A stretch of DNA of 64,000 nt from Gammaproteobacteria bacterium (GTDB lineage: Bacteria; Pseudomonadota; Gammaproteobacteria; Xanthomonadales; Wenzhouxiangellaceae). Of this stretch, positions 1 to 7,705 are shown piece after piece (position 1 is the stretch's first letter; every line of letters begins with the position of its first letter). The position numbers and the translations under genes are program-made. Location of the stretch: NCBI GenBank assembly GCA_018819105.1, contig JAHJQV010000045.1:1-64000 (forward strand), read 5' to 3'. The notes beneath the pieces are model-generated. The model did no database searches, was not told the origin of the DNA, and was given only the letters and a program-made list of their open reading frames with translations.

Positions 1-12
1 AGCAGCGCTTCC

Positions 13-88
13 GGGGCGCGTGCTCGATTTTGCAATCCTCACATAGTGTGAACTATGCTCCGGTTGGAAAATCTCCGCGCCACGCCCC
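13..88. other. Long imperfect hairpin at the window edge
   Basis: The arms GGGGC (13-17) and GCCCC (84-88), GATTTT (26-31) and AAAATC (68-73), and CATAGT (42-47) and ACTATG (52-57) nest into one imperfect stem closed by a GTGA loop. It lies about 50 bases beyond the stop of the minus-strand gene at 142-600, so it could be that gene's 3' structure or part of an intergenic repeat. No T-run makes it a clear terminator. Short open frames cross it from the left edge, so the tail of an upstream gene cannot be excluded. Confidence 0.4.
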
Positions 89-141
89 GTAAACACTACT
101 CTCCGGGCTCTTGCATCCGGGAATTTATGCAACTGTTGGGT

Positions 142-600
142 TTAGTAGCGTCGATCACCATAGCGGTACCCACCATGGTGACGGCCTCCCCGGTAGCGTT
201 TGCCGTCGCGATAGCCGTGTCGACTGCCATGGCGGTAACCATGCCGGTAGGCTTTGCGATGGCTGCGGCCATAATCGCGACCCCGGTAGCCGTGACCACC
301 ACGGAAGTGCCTGGGACCGTTGCGATAACCATAATGCCGACTGTAACGATAGCGGTCATGCCGATAGTGTCCACGCGGTGCATAATAACCGTAGCGTGGG
401 CCATAGTGGCGTGGACCTGAGTGCACCACGTAAGGCAGTGCATAGCCGACACCAAGGCCGATGGTGAATGCCGCCAGACCATGTCCGCCGCGATGACCGT
501 AGCCGCCGTATCCACCATACCCGCCGGCACTGGCCTGGCTGGCAAACAGTAGCGATCCGAGCGCAAGGGTTGCCGTGATTAGCCATTGTTTATGTCGCAT
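142..600 (-). CDS. Secreted Gly/Tyr/His/Arg-rich basic protein
   Basis: This 152-residue protein opens with a clear Sec signal peptide (residues 1-25, cleavage after SQASA). The mature part starts with a GGYGGYGGYG run and has one hydrophobic, glycine-spaced stretch at about 43-61. The rest is almost entirely Arg, His, Tyr, Gly and Ser in RHGYRHG-like short repeats, so it is strongly basic. The ATG at 600 has a good ribosome site (AAGGAG). I do not recognise a defined family. Proteins of this composition are usually small secreted or surface-associated proteins; metal, nucleic-acid or polyanion binding is possible but only inferred from composition. The gene is divergent from the crotonase gene at 678. 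The skewed composition gives long open frames on the other strand, which I regard as shadows. Confidence 0.75.
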   Translation of the reverse strand: MRHKQWLITATLALGSLLFASQASAGGYGGYGGYGHRGGHGLAAFTIGLGVGYALPYVVHSGPRHYGPRYGYYAPRGHYRHDRYRYSRHYGYRNGPRHFRGGHGYRGRDYGRSHRKAYRHGYRHGSRHGYRDGKRYRGGRHHGGYRYGDRRY

Positions 601-677
601 GGTGTTCTCCTTTGCTGATGTTCGGGTACCATGATAGCGACGCCAACTGAATACACTCTGAACAGGATAACAAGCGC

Positions 678-1430
678 ATGCTGGATATTATCGAACATAA
701 TGAAATCAGGGAATTACGCCTGCACCGCCCGCCGGTGAACGCGCTCAATCCGGAACTGCTGGAGGCCCTGCGGACGCAGCTAGACGAAGTGCATAAGCAG
801 CCGCAGCGCTATGCCGGACTGATTGTTTCCGGACAGCCAGGCATCTTTACCGCCGGACTGGATCTGCCCGAACTGCTGCAATGCTCGCGCCAGCAGATGC
901 AGGGTTTCTGGGTGTTGTTTCATGATCTGTGGCGACTGCTGGCGACCTGTCCGGTGCCGGTGGTGGCAGCGATCACCGGCCACAGTCCGGCCGGGGGTAC
1001 CGTGCTATCGGTGTTTTGCGATTACCGTATCATGGCCGTTGGTGATTACAAGATCGGCCTGAATGAAACGCAGGTGGGGCTGGTGGCACCACAGGCAATC
1101 TATGTCGCCCTGCAGCGACTGCTGGGTGCAAGGGCGGCAGAGCGGCATCTTGTGGCCGGTGCTCTGATCGGGCCGGAGCGGGCCTTGCAACTGGGGCTGG
1201 TGGATCAGCTGGAAGCCGTCGATCAGGTGGTGCCGGCGGCGCTGGCCTGGTGTCAGCAGCATGCTGCCCTGCCGCGCAAGGCCATGCTGGGCAACCGCCG
1301 CATCGCGCGCGCTGCACTGCATGAGCTGTTTGCCGACGACGATGACGGCAGCGCATTTCTTGATGTCTGGTTCGATGCGGCCACGCAACAGGCCCTGCAG
1401 CATGTGGTTGCCAGCCTGGGCAAGCGTTGA
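678..1430 (+). CDS. Enoyl-CoA hydratase/isomerase family protein (delta-isomerase-like)
   Basis: This is a crotonase-fold protein of 250 residues. The substrate loop reads FTAGLDL (about 57-63), the oxyanion-hole segment contains PAGG (about 98-101), and the motif GLNETQVGL near residue 130 matches the catalytic-Glu region of mitochondrial-type delta3,delta2-enoyl-CoA isomerases rather than the two-Glu hydratases. The likely role is moving double bonds so that unsaturated fatty acids can enter beta-oxidation; this is inferred from motifs. It stands alone ahead of prfC with a 77-base gap, and its start is preceded by AGGA. Other crotonase activities cannot be excluded by sequence alone. Confidence 0.85.
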   Translation: MLDIIEHNEIRELRLHRPPVNALNPELLEALRTQLDEVHKQPQRYAGLIVSGQPGIFTAGLDLPELLQCSRQQMQGFWVLFHDLWRLLATCPVPVVAAITGHSPAGGTVLSVFCDYRIMAVGDYKIGLNETQVGLVAPQAIYVALQRLLGARAAERHLVAGALIGPERALQLGLVDQLEAVDQVVPAALAWCQQHAALPRKAMLGNRRIARAALHELFADDDDGSAFLDVWFDAATQQALQHVVASLGKR

Positions 1431-1507
1431 AGACGCTTATCCATGGCATATTGCCGATGGCTTGCGTAGAATTGTGGCTCCCGCAGCAGTATTGAAGGAT
1501 CCATGGC

Positions 1508-3109
1508 ATGACCGCCCATCAGGTCGCTGAGCAGGCTCAGCGGCGTCGCACGTTTGCGATCATCTCGCATCCGGATGCCGGCAAGACCACCATCACCGAA
1601 AAGCTGCTGCTGTTCGGTGGCGCCATCGCGCAGGCGGGATCGGTCAAGGCGCGCAAGGCCGCACGTCATGCCACCTCGGACTGGATGGCAATGGAGAAAG
1701 AACGCGGCATCTCTGTGACCTCGTCAGTGATGCAGTTTGTCTACCAGGACCGTGTGCTGAACCTGCTGGACACCCCCGGTCACGCCGATTTTTCCGAGGA
1801 CACTTACCGCACCCTGACGGCGGTGGATTCGGCGCTGATGGTCATCGACTGTGCCAAAGGCGTAGAGGAACGCACCATCAAGCTGATGGAGGTGTGTCGT
1901 CTGCGCAGCACCCCGATCATGACCTTCATCAACAAACTGGATCGTGAGGGACGTGATCCGATGGAGCTGCTGGATGAGGTGGAGCAGGTGCTGAAAATTG
2001 CCTGTGCCCCGATCACCTGGCCGATCGGCATGGGGCGACGACTGCGTGGCGTTTATCACATGCTGGAAGACAAGGTGCTGCTGTACAGCAGCGGCAGAAA
2101 CTATGTCACCCAGCAGCCGGAAGTGATTGTCGGGCTGGACAATCCGGAACTGGATCAGTTGCTGGGCAGCGCCGCCGCCGAGTTGCGGGAAGAAATCGAA
2201 CTAGTGCGCGGGGCCAGTCATGAATTTGACCGTGAGGCTTACCTGCAGGGCAATCTGACGCCGGTGTTTTTTGGCTCCGCAATCAACAACTTCGGCGTCA
2301 CCCCGTTGCTAGATGCCTTCGTCGAGTTCGCCCCGTCGCCAGCGCGCTATCACACCCTGCAGCGAGACATCGATGCCAGCGAGTCCGATGTCAGCGGTTT
2401 TGTGTTCAAGATTCAGGCCAACATGGACCCGGCCCACCGCGATCGCATTGCCTTCATGCGTCTGTGCAGTGGCAGTTTTGCCCCCGGCGACAAGCTCTAT
2501 CAGGTGCGCAGCGGCAAGTACATCCGCACCGCCGGTGCGCTGACCTTCATGGCTTCTGATCGTGGCGCGCTGGAGCAGGCCTGGCCGGGCGACATTGTCG
2601 GTTTGCACAACCACGGTTCGATCCGCATCGGCGACAGCTTCAGTGCGGGCGAGGCACTGCACTTTACCGGCATTCCCAGTTTTGCGCCGGAACTGTTCCG
2701 CCGCGTGCAGCTGCGTGATCCGTTGAAAAGCAAGCAATTGCTGAAAGGTCTGGAGCAGCTCTCGGAAGAGGGGGCCACACAGTTTTTCAAACCGCTGCTG
2801 GGCAACGATCTGGTGGTGGGGGCCATCGGTGTGCTGCAGTTCGAGGTCACCGCCTACCGACTCAAGCATGAATACAACGTGGAAGCCTCTTTTGAGGCAG
2901 TTAACGTGGTCACTGCGCGCTGGGTGCGTTGCGACGATGCCGAGGAGTTGCGCAAATTCCGCCACAAGAACGAGCCCCAACTGGCCATTGATCACGCTGG
3001 TGAACTGGTTTACCTGGCCCCCAATCGCGCCAACCTGCAGTTGACCATGGAACGCTGGCCGAAAGTTGCGTTTTTGGCCACGCGTGAAATCAGCAGCAGC
3101 AACGACTGA
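1508..3109 (+). CDS. prfC: Peptide chain release factor 3
   Basis: RF3 is a translational GTPase that recycles RF1 and RF2 from the ribosome after peptide release. At 533 residues it has the usual family length. Visible motifs are the P-loop SHPDAGKTT (about 20-28), the switch II segment [14 protein letters not shown] and the [10 protein letters not shown] specificity loop, followed by the beta-barrel domain and the RF3 C-terminal domain. The ATG at 1508 follows GAAGGA. A second ATG a few bases upstream is out of frame. The stop codon overlaps the start of the MATE gene by one base (TGATG), so the two genes are probably translated in a coupled way. Confidence 0.97.
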   Translation: MTAHQVAEQAQRRRTFAIISHPDAGKTTITEKLLLFGGAIAQAGSVKARKAARHATSDWMAMEKERGISVTSSVMQFVYQDRVLNLLDTPGHADFSEDTYRTLTAVDSALMVIDCAKGVEERTIKLMEVCRLRSTPIMTFINKLDREGRDPMELLDEVEQVLKIACAPITWPIGMGRRLRGVYHMLEDKVLLYSSGRNYVTQQPEVIVGLDNPELDQLLGSAAAELREEIELVRGASHEFDREAYLQGNLTPVFFGSAINNFGVTPLLDAFVEFAPSPARYHTLQRDIDASESDVSGFVFKIQANMDPAHRDRIAFMRLCSGSFAPGDKLYQVRSGKYIRTAGALTFMASDRGALEQAWPGDIVGLHNHGSIRIGDSFSAGEALHFTGIPSFAPELFRRVQLRDPLKSKQLLKGLEQLSEEGATQFFKPLLGNDLVVGAIGVLQFEVTAYRLKHEYNVEASFEAVNVVTARWVRCDDAEELRKFRHKNEPQLAIDHAGELVYLAPNRANLQLTMERWPKVAFLATREISSSND

Positions 3110-4446
3110 TGCTGCGCTGGTTGCCAGACGCTGAGCGCCGTCGGCAACTGCTGACCATAGCACTGCCCATCATTGGCGGCATGCTGTCACAGAATGTGCT
3201 CAACCTGGTCGACATCGGCATGGTGTCTACACTGGGCGATACCGCGCTGGCTGCCACCGGGGTGGGCTCGTTTTTCAACTATCTGTCGGTGGCCATCGTG
3301 CTTGGGCTGGCCACTGGTGTGCAGGCCACTGCCGCACGGCGATTCGGTGAAAAACGCGACGATCAGGCAGCCCTGCCGCTGAATGGCGGACTGCTGCTGG
3401 CCATGGTCGTCGGCATACCGCTTTCCGTGTTGCTGATCGGGCTCGCCGGTGACATTCTGGCATTTCTCAATAACGATGCCGAGGTGGTGGCGCAGGGCAC
3501 ACCCTATCTGCAGGTGCGCCTGTTCGCGCTCACTGCGGTGGGAATGAACTTTGCCTTTCGCGGCTTCTGGAGTGCCGCACACATGACGAGGCTGTACTTT
3601 TACACCATCGTCAGCATGCATGTGGTCAACATTTTTCTCAACTGGGTGCTGATCTTCGGCAATCTGGGCGCACCGGCACTGGGTGTTTATGGTGCCGGCC
3701 TGGCGACCTCGATTTCGCTGTTCGTCGGTCTGCTGCTGCATTGCCTGTTTGCGCTGCAGTTTGCCCGACCCAACGGCTTTCTGCGTGGCCTGCCCAGCCG
3801 CGAGGCATTGCGTAATCTGATCAACATATCGTTGCCATCCAGCATTCAGCAGGTGTTTTTCTCTGGCGGGCTGGTGGTGCTGATCTGGATTCTTGGTCAG
3901 ATCGGCACCGCGGAAGTGGCGGCGGCGAATGTGCTGTTGACCCTGGGGCTGGTGCTCTTGCTGCCCGCCATGGGCATCGGCATTGCCTGTTCCTCACTGG
4001 TTGGCCGCGCACTCGGACGCAACGACGCCGAGGACGCGCAGCGCTGGGGCTGGGAATCGGCGACACTGATCCTGCTGGTGAATTCTGCCATTGGTCTGCT
4101 GCTGCTGCTGTTCGCCCGACCCATCCTGTCCATTTTTCTGCACGATGCCGAAACGCTGGCACTGGCACTGCCGCCGCTGATGATCAGCGCGCTGATCGTC
4201 GGCATTGATACTTCCGGTCTGGTGCTGATGAATGCACTGCTGGGTGCCGGTGCCAGTCATCGCGTGATGAAAATCTCCATTGTCCTGCAATGGCTGCTGT
4301 TTTTGCCGCTGGCCTGGCTGGTGGGGCCGGTGCTGGGGCTGGGGCTGCTCGGTGTCTGGGTGGTGCAGGCAGTGTACCGCTTGCTGCAGACGCTGGCTCT
4401 GGCGTTAAACTGGCGTAATGATTTCTGGAAACACATCAAGGTCTGA
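3109..4446 (+). CDS. MATE family multidrug/Na+ antiporter (DinF-like)
   Basis: This is a 445-residue inner-membrane protein with about twelve hydrophobic segments and the two internally related halves typical of MATE exporters. The N-terminal ALPIIGGMLSQNVLNLVDIGMVS region is characteristic of the DinF branch. MATE proteins export cationic drugs or metabolites using a Na+ or H+ gradient; the substrate here is unknown. It overlaps prfC by one base and is followed two bases later by the nucleoside transporter, suggesting a prfC-MATE-CNT transcript. The context does not indicate what it exports. Confidence 0.9.
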   Translation: MLRWLPDAERRRQLLTIALPIIGGMLSQNVLNLVDIGMVSTLGDTALAATGVGSFFNYLSVAIVLGLATGVQATAARRFGEKRDDQAALPLNGGLLLAMVVGIPLSVLLIGLAGDILAFLNNDAEVVAQGTPYLQVRLFALTAVGMNFAFRGFWSAAHMTRLYFYTIVSMHVVNIFLNWVLIFGNLGAPALGVYGAGLATSISLFVGLLLHCLFALQFARPNGFLRGLPSREALRNLINISLPSSIQQVFFSGGLVVLIWILGQIGTAEVAAANVLLTLGLVLLLPAMGIGIACSSLVGRALGRNDAEDAQRWGWESATLILLVNSAIGLLLLLFARPILSIFLHDAETLALALPPLMISALIVGIDTSGLVLMNALLGAGASHRVMKISIVLQWLLFLPLAWLVGPVLGLGLLGVWVVQAVYRLLQTLALALNWRNDFWKHIKV

Positions 4447-4448
4447 AC

Positions 4449-5735
4449 ATGACGGAATGGCTGGATAAATTGGCAGCAGTGGGATTCGGAGTGTTCGGAC
4501 TGCTCACGCTGCTGGTGCTGGTGTGGCTGTTGAGCGGACGCCAGCGCAGTGTGCCTTATCGCATGATCGGACTGGGCGTGCTGTTGCAGATCATGTTCGC
4601 GCTGATTGTACTGCGCACGGCCTGGGGGCGGGCGCTGTTTGATGGTCTGGGCAACGTGTTCGTGGTGCTGATCAGTTTTACCCAGGCCGGTACCAGTTTC
4701 ATTTTTGGCGACATGGTGAACGTGGAAAAATACGGTTTCATCGTTGCCATTCAGGTGCTGCCGACCATCATTTTTTTCGCCTCGCTGATGGCCGTGCTGT
4801 ATCACCTGGGCCTGATGCAGCGCATCGTGCAGGGCATGGCCTGGGTGATGACGCGCACGCTCAAGGTCAGTGGGGCCGAATCGCTGGCGGTGGCGGCAAA
4901 CGTGTTTGTCGGCCAGACCGAAGCGCCGCTGGTGGTGCGCCCCTACATCAGCCGCATGACCGAATCGGAGCTGTTCACCATGATGGTTGGCGGCATGGCC
5001 ACCATCGCCGGAGGTGTGCTGGCGGCATACGTGGGTCTGTTGGGCGGCAACGATCCGGTGCAGCAGGTTTACTATGCCAAACACCTGCTGTCGGCCAGCA
5101 TCATGGCGGCACCGGCCACCATTGTGGTGGCAAAAATGATGATTCCCGAGTTTCAGGAGTCCTTGACCAAGGGGGTGGTCAGAATCAAGGTGGAGCACGA
5201 CACGCACAATGTCATCGAAGCGGCCGCCAATGGCGCCGCCGAGGGGGTCAAGCTGGCCATCAATGTCGGTGCCATGCTGCTGGCGTTTCTGGCCCTGATC
5301 GCCATGGTCAACTATCCGCTGGAATGGCTGGGTGCCAACACCGGCATCAATGAGCTGCTGGGACAGCCGCTCAGTCTGGCGCTGGTGGTGGGCTATGTGT
5401 TTGCTCCGCTGGCCTGGATCATCGGGGTGCCCGGCACAGACATTGTCACCGTGGGCGGGCTGATCGGACAGAAGATCGTTGCCAACGAGTTTGTCGCCTA
5501 CTCGCAGCTGAACCAGGTCAAGGACAGCCTCAGTGACCATGCTGTGCTGATCAGTACCTATGCCTTGTGCGGATTTGCCAATTTCTCTTCCATTGCCATC
5601 CAGATTGGCGGTATCGGCGGACTGGCACCCGGACGTCGTTCCGACATCGCGCGGCTGGGCATCAAAGCGGTGATCGGCGGCACCGTGGTGACCATGATGA
5701 CCGCCACCATCGCCGGTGTCATCACTGCTTTCTGA
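4449..5735 (+). CDS. nupC: Concentrative nucleoside transporter (CNT/NupC family)
   Basis: The 428-residue polytopic inner-membrane protein carries the hallmark CNT motif GQTEAPLVVRPY (about 157-168), where the Gln-Thr-Glu residues contact nucleoside and cation, and the NGAAEGVKLAINVGAML region in the second half. CNT proteins import nucleosides with H+ or Na+. It starts two bases after the MATE stop, so it is very likely in the same operon. An importer and an exporter sharing a transcript with a release factor has no obvious metabolic logic; I treat it as simple co-transcription. Confidence 0.93.
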   Translation: MTEWLDKLAAVGFGVFGLLTLLVLVWLLSGRQRSVPYRMIGLGVLLQIMFALIVLRTAWGRALFDGLGNVFVVLISFTQAGTSFIFGDMVNVEKYGFIVAIQVLPTIIFFASLMAVLYHLGLMQRIVQGMAWVMTRTLKVSGAESLAVAANVFVGQTEAPLVVRPYISRMTESELFTMMVGGMATIAGGVLAAYVGLLGGNDPVQQVYYAKHLLSASIMAAPATIVVAKMMIPEFQESLTKGVVRIKVEHDTHNVIEAAANGAAEGVKLAINVGAMLLAFLALIAMVNYPLEWLGANTGINELLGQPLSLALVVGYVFAPLAWIIGVPGTDIVTVGGLIGQKIVANEFVAYSQLNQVKDSLSDHAVLISTYALCGFANFSSIAIQIGGIGGLAPGRRSDIARLGIKAVIGGTVVTMMTATIAGVITAF

Positions 5736-5821
5736 GATGCTACGCACCATGCAACCAAAACAGCCACTAACTGGAATATTGTCGGTGGCCATCAACCTTC
5801 ACGACCAGCGAGGAAACCAAC

Positions 5822-6394
5822 ATGCAGACCACCAATCGCATACCCGGCACAGCAGCCATTTTCACCATGCTGATGCTGGCTTTCAGTTTTAGTGTCGCAG
5901 CGGCAACGCCGGGACAGGGCGATCCGGCACCGGATTTCGTGCTGGCCGACCAGTACGGAGAGCAGCATGCGCTGGCTGATTACAGCGACAACTGGCTGGT
6001 GGTGTTTTTCTATCCCAAGGCCGATACCCCGGGCTGTACCACTGAGGCCTGCAATTTTCGCGACAACATCTACGCCATCCGCGCCGCAGGGGCTGAAGTG
6101 GTTGGCATCAGTGTCGATTCCGTCGCTGATCAGAAACAGTTTTCCGACAAGTACAAACTGCCGTTCACCCTGCTATCAGACAGTGATGGCAAGGTCTGTG
6201 CTGCCTACGGTGTGCTGCGCAACTATGGCGTCATGGAAGTGGCCAGCCGCCAGACTTTTCTGATTGCACCTGACGGCAGCATTGCCAAACACTATGCCAC
6301 GGTGTCGCCGGAAACCCACACCCAGGACGTGATTGCCGATCTTGCACGCCTGACCACAGCTGACCTGCAAAGCGGGGATGCCGTCTATCAGTGA
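5822..6394 (+). CDS. bcp: Exported peroxiredoxin of the PrxQ/Bcp type
   Basis: This 190-residue thiol peroxidase has the PrxQ signature FYPKADTPGCTTEACNFRD (about 64-82). The first Cys is the peroxidatic one, and a second Cys five residues later fits the atypical two-Cys PrxQ mechanism. The N-terminus (residues 1 to about 28) has a basic start, a hydrophobic core and an AAA-type cleavage region, so the protein is probably periplasmic. Bcp/PrxQ enzymes are normally cytoplasmic. The role is reduction of H2O2 and organic peroxides with electrons from a thioredoxin-like partner. The ATG is preceded by AGGAAA. The next gene on the strand begins 94 bases on. Confidence 0.9.
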   Translation: MQTTNRIPGTAAIFTMLMLAFSFSVAAATPGQGDPAPDFVLADQYGEQHALADYSDNWLVVFFYPKADTPGCTTEACNFRDNIYAIRAAGAEVVGISVDSVADQKQFSDKYKLPFTLLSDSDGKVCAAYGVLRNYGVMEVASRQTFLIAPDGSIAKHYATVSPETHTQDVIADLARLTTADLQSGDAVYQ

Positions 6395-6488
6395 TTGCGA
6401 TTTGCCGTGATGACATGACTTCTGCCACATGCAACCGACAGATGCACAGCTAGAATAGACTGCAGACAAAACTACTGGAGGCGCTGCT

Positions 6489-6818
6489 GTGTGGAGTGTA
6501 TTTGGCTGGGTTCTGATCGGCTTCGCGATCTGGGCACTGATGCTGATCATGCATGTGGTGAAGAAGCGCTATGCGCCAGAGTGGAACGACACCCCGCACA
6601 AACCGGGCCGCCACAAGCCCTACCGACGCAGCAGGGCTCGCGGTTTCTGGGACAGCATGTGGGACGCAGGTGATGACGATGACAGCGAATCCTCAGCGGC
6701 GCAGACCGAAGCCCTGCATGAGGAAATCCGCGCGCTGAAAGAGCGGGTCAAGGTGCTGGAGGCGATCGTCACCGACCGCAGCTGGCAGTATGACGAGGAG
6801 TTGCGTGGCAACCAATAA
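6489..6818 (+). CDS. PspB-like small membrane protein
   Basis: This 109-residue protein starts at GTG behind a strong GGAGG site. One N-terminal transmembrane helix (about 4-25) is followed by a basic linker, an acidic patch (DDDDSE, about 61-66) and a C-terminal amphipathic or coiled segment with LKERVKVLEAIVTD. That layout and the Glu/Leu-rich ending resemble PspB, a partner of PspC in the envelope phage-shock response, but the linker is much longer than in PspB (about 75 residues in total). No pspA, pspC or pspF is visible nearby, so I call it PspB-like only. The stop lies four bases before a mobile element. Confidence 0.65.
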   Translation: MWSVFGWVLIGFAIWALMLIMHVVKKRYAPEWNDTPHKPGRHKPYRRSRARGFWDSMWDAGDDDDSESSAAQTEALHEEIRALKERVKVLEAIVTDRSWQYDEELRGNQ

Positions 6819-6822
6819 TCTA

Positions 6823-7096
6823 GTGTACCCCGCCGGAAATACTGTGATATTCAGAACATACCTGAGGCTGCAGTACAGATGCGAATAACAGTGTCTGGGC
6901 AGTGAATGGCAAGCCCTTGACAAGGATTACAACGCCGTAATGCAGCCTCAGGTGCGCTCCCGCAGGGCGAGCCGGAAAGCACTCATCCGCTGTGTTATGG
7001 CTCTTGGCCATGGAATGGCCATGACCTGCGAGCCATGCCTTGCGGCTAAGCGCTTTCCGACTCGCTGAATGTTACAGTATTTCCGGCGGGGTACAC
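6823..7096. mobile_element. MITE-A copy 1 (274 bp)
   Basis: The element has perfect 23-bp terminal inverted repeats (first 20 bases GTGTACCCCGCCGGAAATAC) that continue imperfectly to about 32 bp. A TA dinucleotide flanks the left end and TT the right. Inside are two large hairpins: arms CCTGAGGCTGCA (6861-6872) and its complement (6941-6952), and 14-base arms at 6967-6980 and 7052-7065 with one mismatch, enclosing TGGCCAT-GGA-ATGGCCA (7005-7021). It is about 95 percent identical (14 differences) to the copy at 29057-29330. A 63-codon minus-strand frame recurs in both copies but is probably spurious. No transposase is encoded. TA flanks suggest mobilisation by an IS630/mariner-type enzyme (inference). 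Confidence 0.85.
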
Positions 7097-7123
7097 TTGT
7101 GACCATTGCGTCGCTGAGGCCAA

Positions 7124-7705
7124 TCAGGCGTCGCAGCTGAGCTGGCGCTGCTCGCGCTGATACCAGCCGTCGCCGCTGGGGGCAAACACGTTGCAGGTGG
7201 TCATTTCGCCACTGTACACGTGGATGGAAATGGCCACGTGCTCATCATCAGGATTGCGGATGGTGTGGTATTCGTGCGGCGGGATCAGGCTGCCGGCGCT
7301 GCCGGGGCCGGTGAACATGGTGCCGCAGCGATCAAACTTGTAGCGCCCACTGCTCTGATCTGCAAGCTCGTACTGCACCACCTCTATGTTGCCGGTGAGC
7401 ACACCCTCGACACACCACATGCCGCAGTGATCGTGGATGTTGGTGCCCTGACCAGGTCCCCAGGTCATCGCCATCAGGCAGAACTCATTCGGCTGATGAT
7501 GCAGCATGCGACGGGCATAGCCATCCGCTGCCGCCTGCCAGAATTCTGTTGGCAGCTCAATCTCGCCCGCCGACAGCATGGCCGACAGCACGCTGCGTAC
7601 GGCGTCGGTGATCTGCTGCGGATCCTGCAGCGTGACCGACTCGCGCAATCGCTGCAACAGGGTTTGCTTACCGGGAAAATCGTTTGCTGCGTGTTCGTTG
7701 CTCAT
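7124..7705 (-). CDS. Cysteine dioxygenase
   Basis: Cysteine dioxygenase is a cupin-fold, non-haem iron enzyme that oxidises L-cysteine to cysteine sulfinate. The 193-residue protein has H91 and H93 (IHDHCGMWC) and H147 (HEYHTI) at the ligand positions. C98 lies five residues after H93 and Y164 seventeen after H147. This is the same spacing as the Cys93-Tyr157 thioether pair of the mammalian enzyme, which many bacterial homologues lack. Its start overlaps the metX stop by four bases (ATGA), so the two sulfur-amino-acid genes are translationally coupled. Related 3-mercaptopropionate dioxygenases are the main alternative. Confidence 0.9.
   Translation of the reverse strand: MSNEHAANDFPGKQTLLQRLRESVTLQDPQQITDAVRSVLSAMLSAGEIELPTEFWQAAADGYARRMLHHQPNEFCLMAMTWGPGQGTNIHDHCGMWCVEGVLTGNIEVVQYELADQSSGRYKFDRCGTMFTGPGSAGSLIPPHEYHTIRNPDDEHVAISIHVYSGEMTTCNVFAPSGDGWYQREQRQLSCDA

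Noticed and set aside
142-600. Repetitive stretch looked like a tandem repeat or CRISPR-like array
   Set aside because: The repeats are short codon-level repeats of a low-complexity protein with a signal peptide, not spaced identical DNA repeats.
4257-5795. 512-codon minus-strand frame
   Set aside because: Antisense to the nucleoside transporter; His/Gln-rich and without domains.
6820-7011. 63-codon minus-strand frame present in both MITE-A copies (also 29054-29245)
   Set aside because: It crosses the terminal repeat and hairpin arms, has no ribosome site or domain, and its conservation follows from the near identity of the copies.
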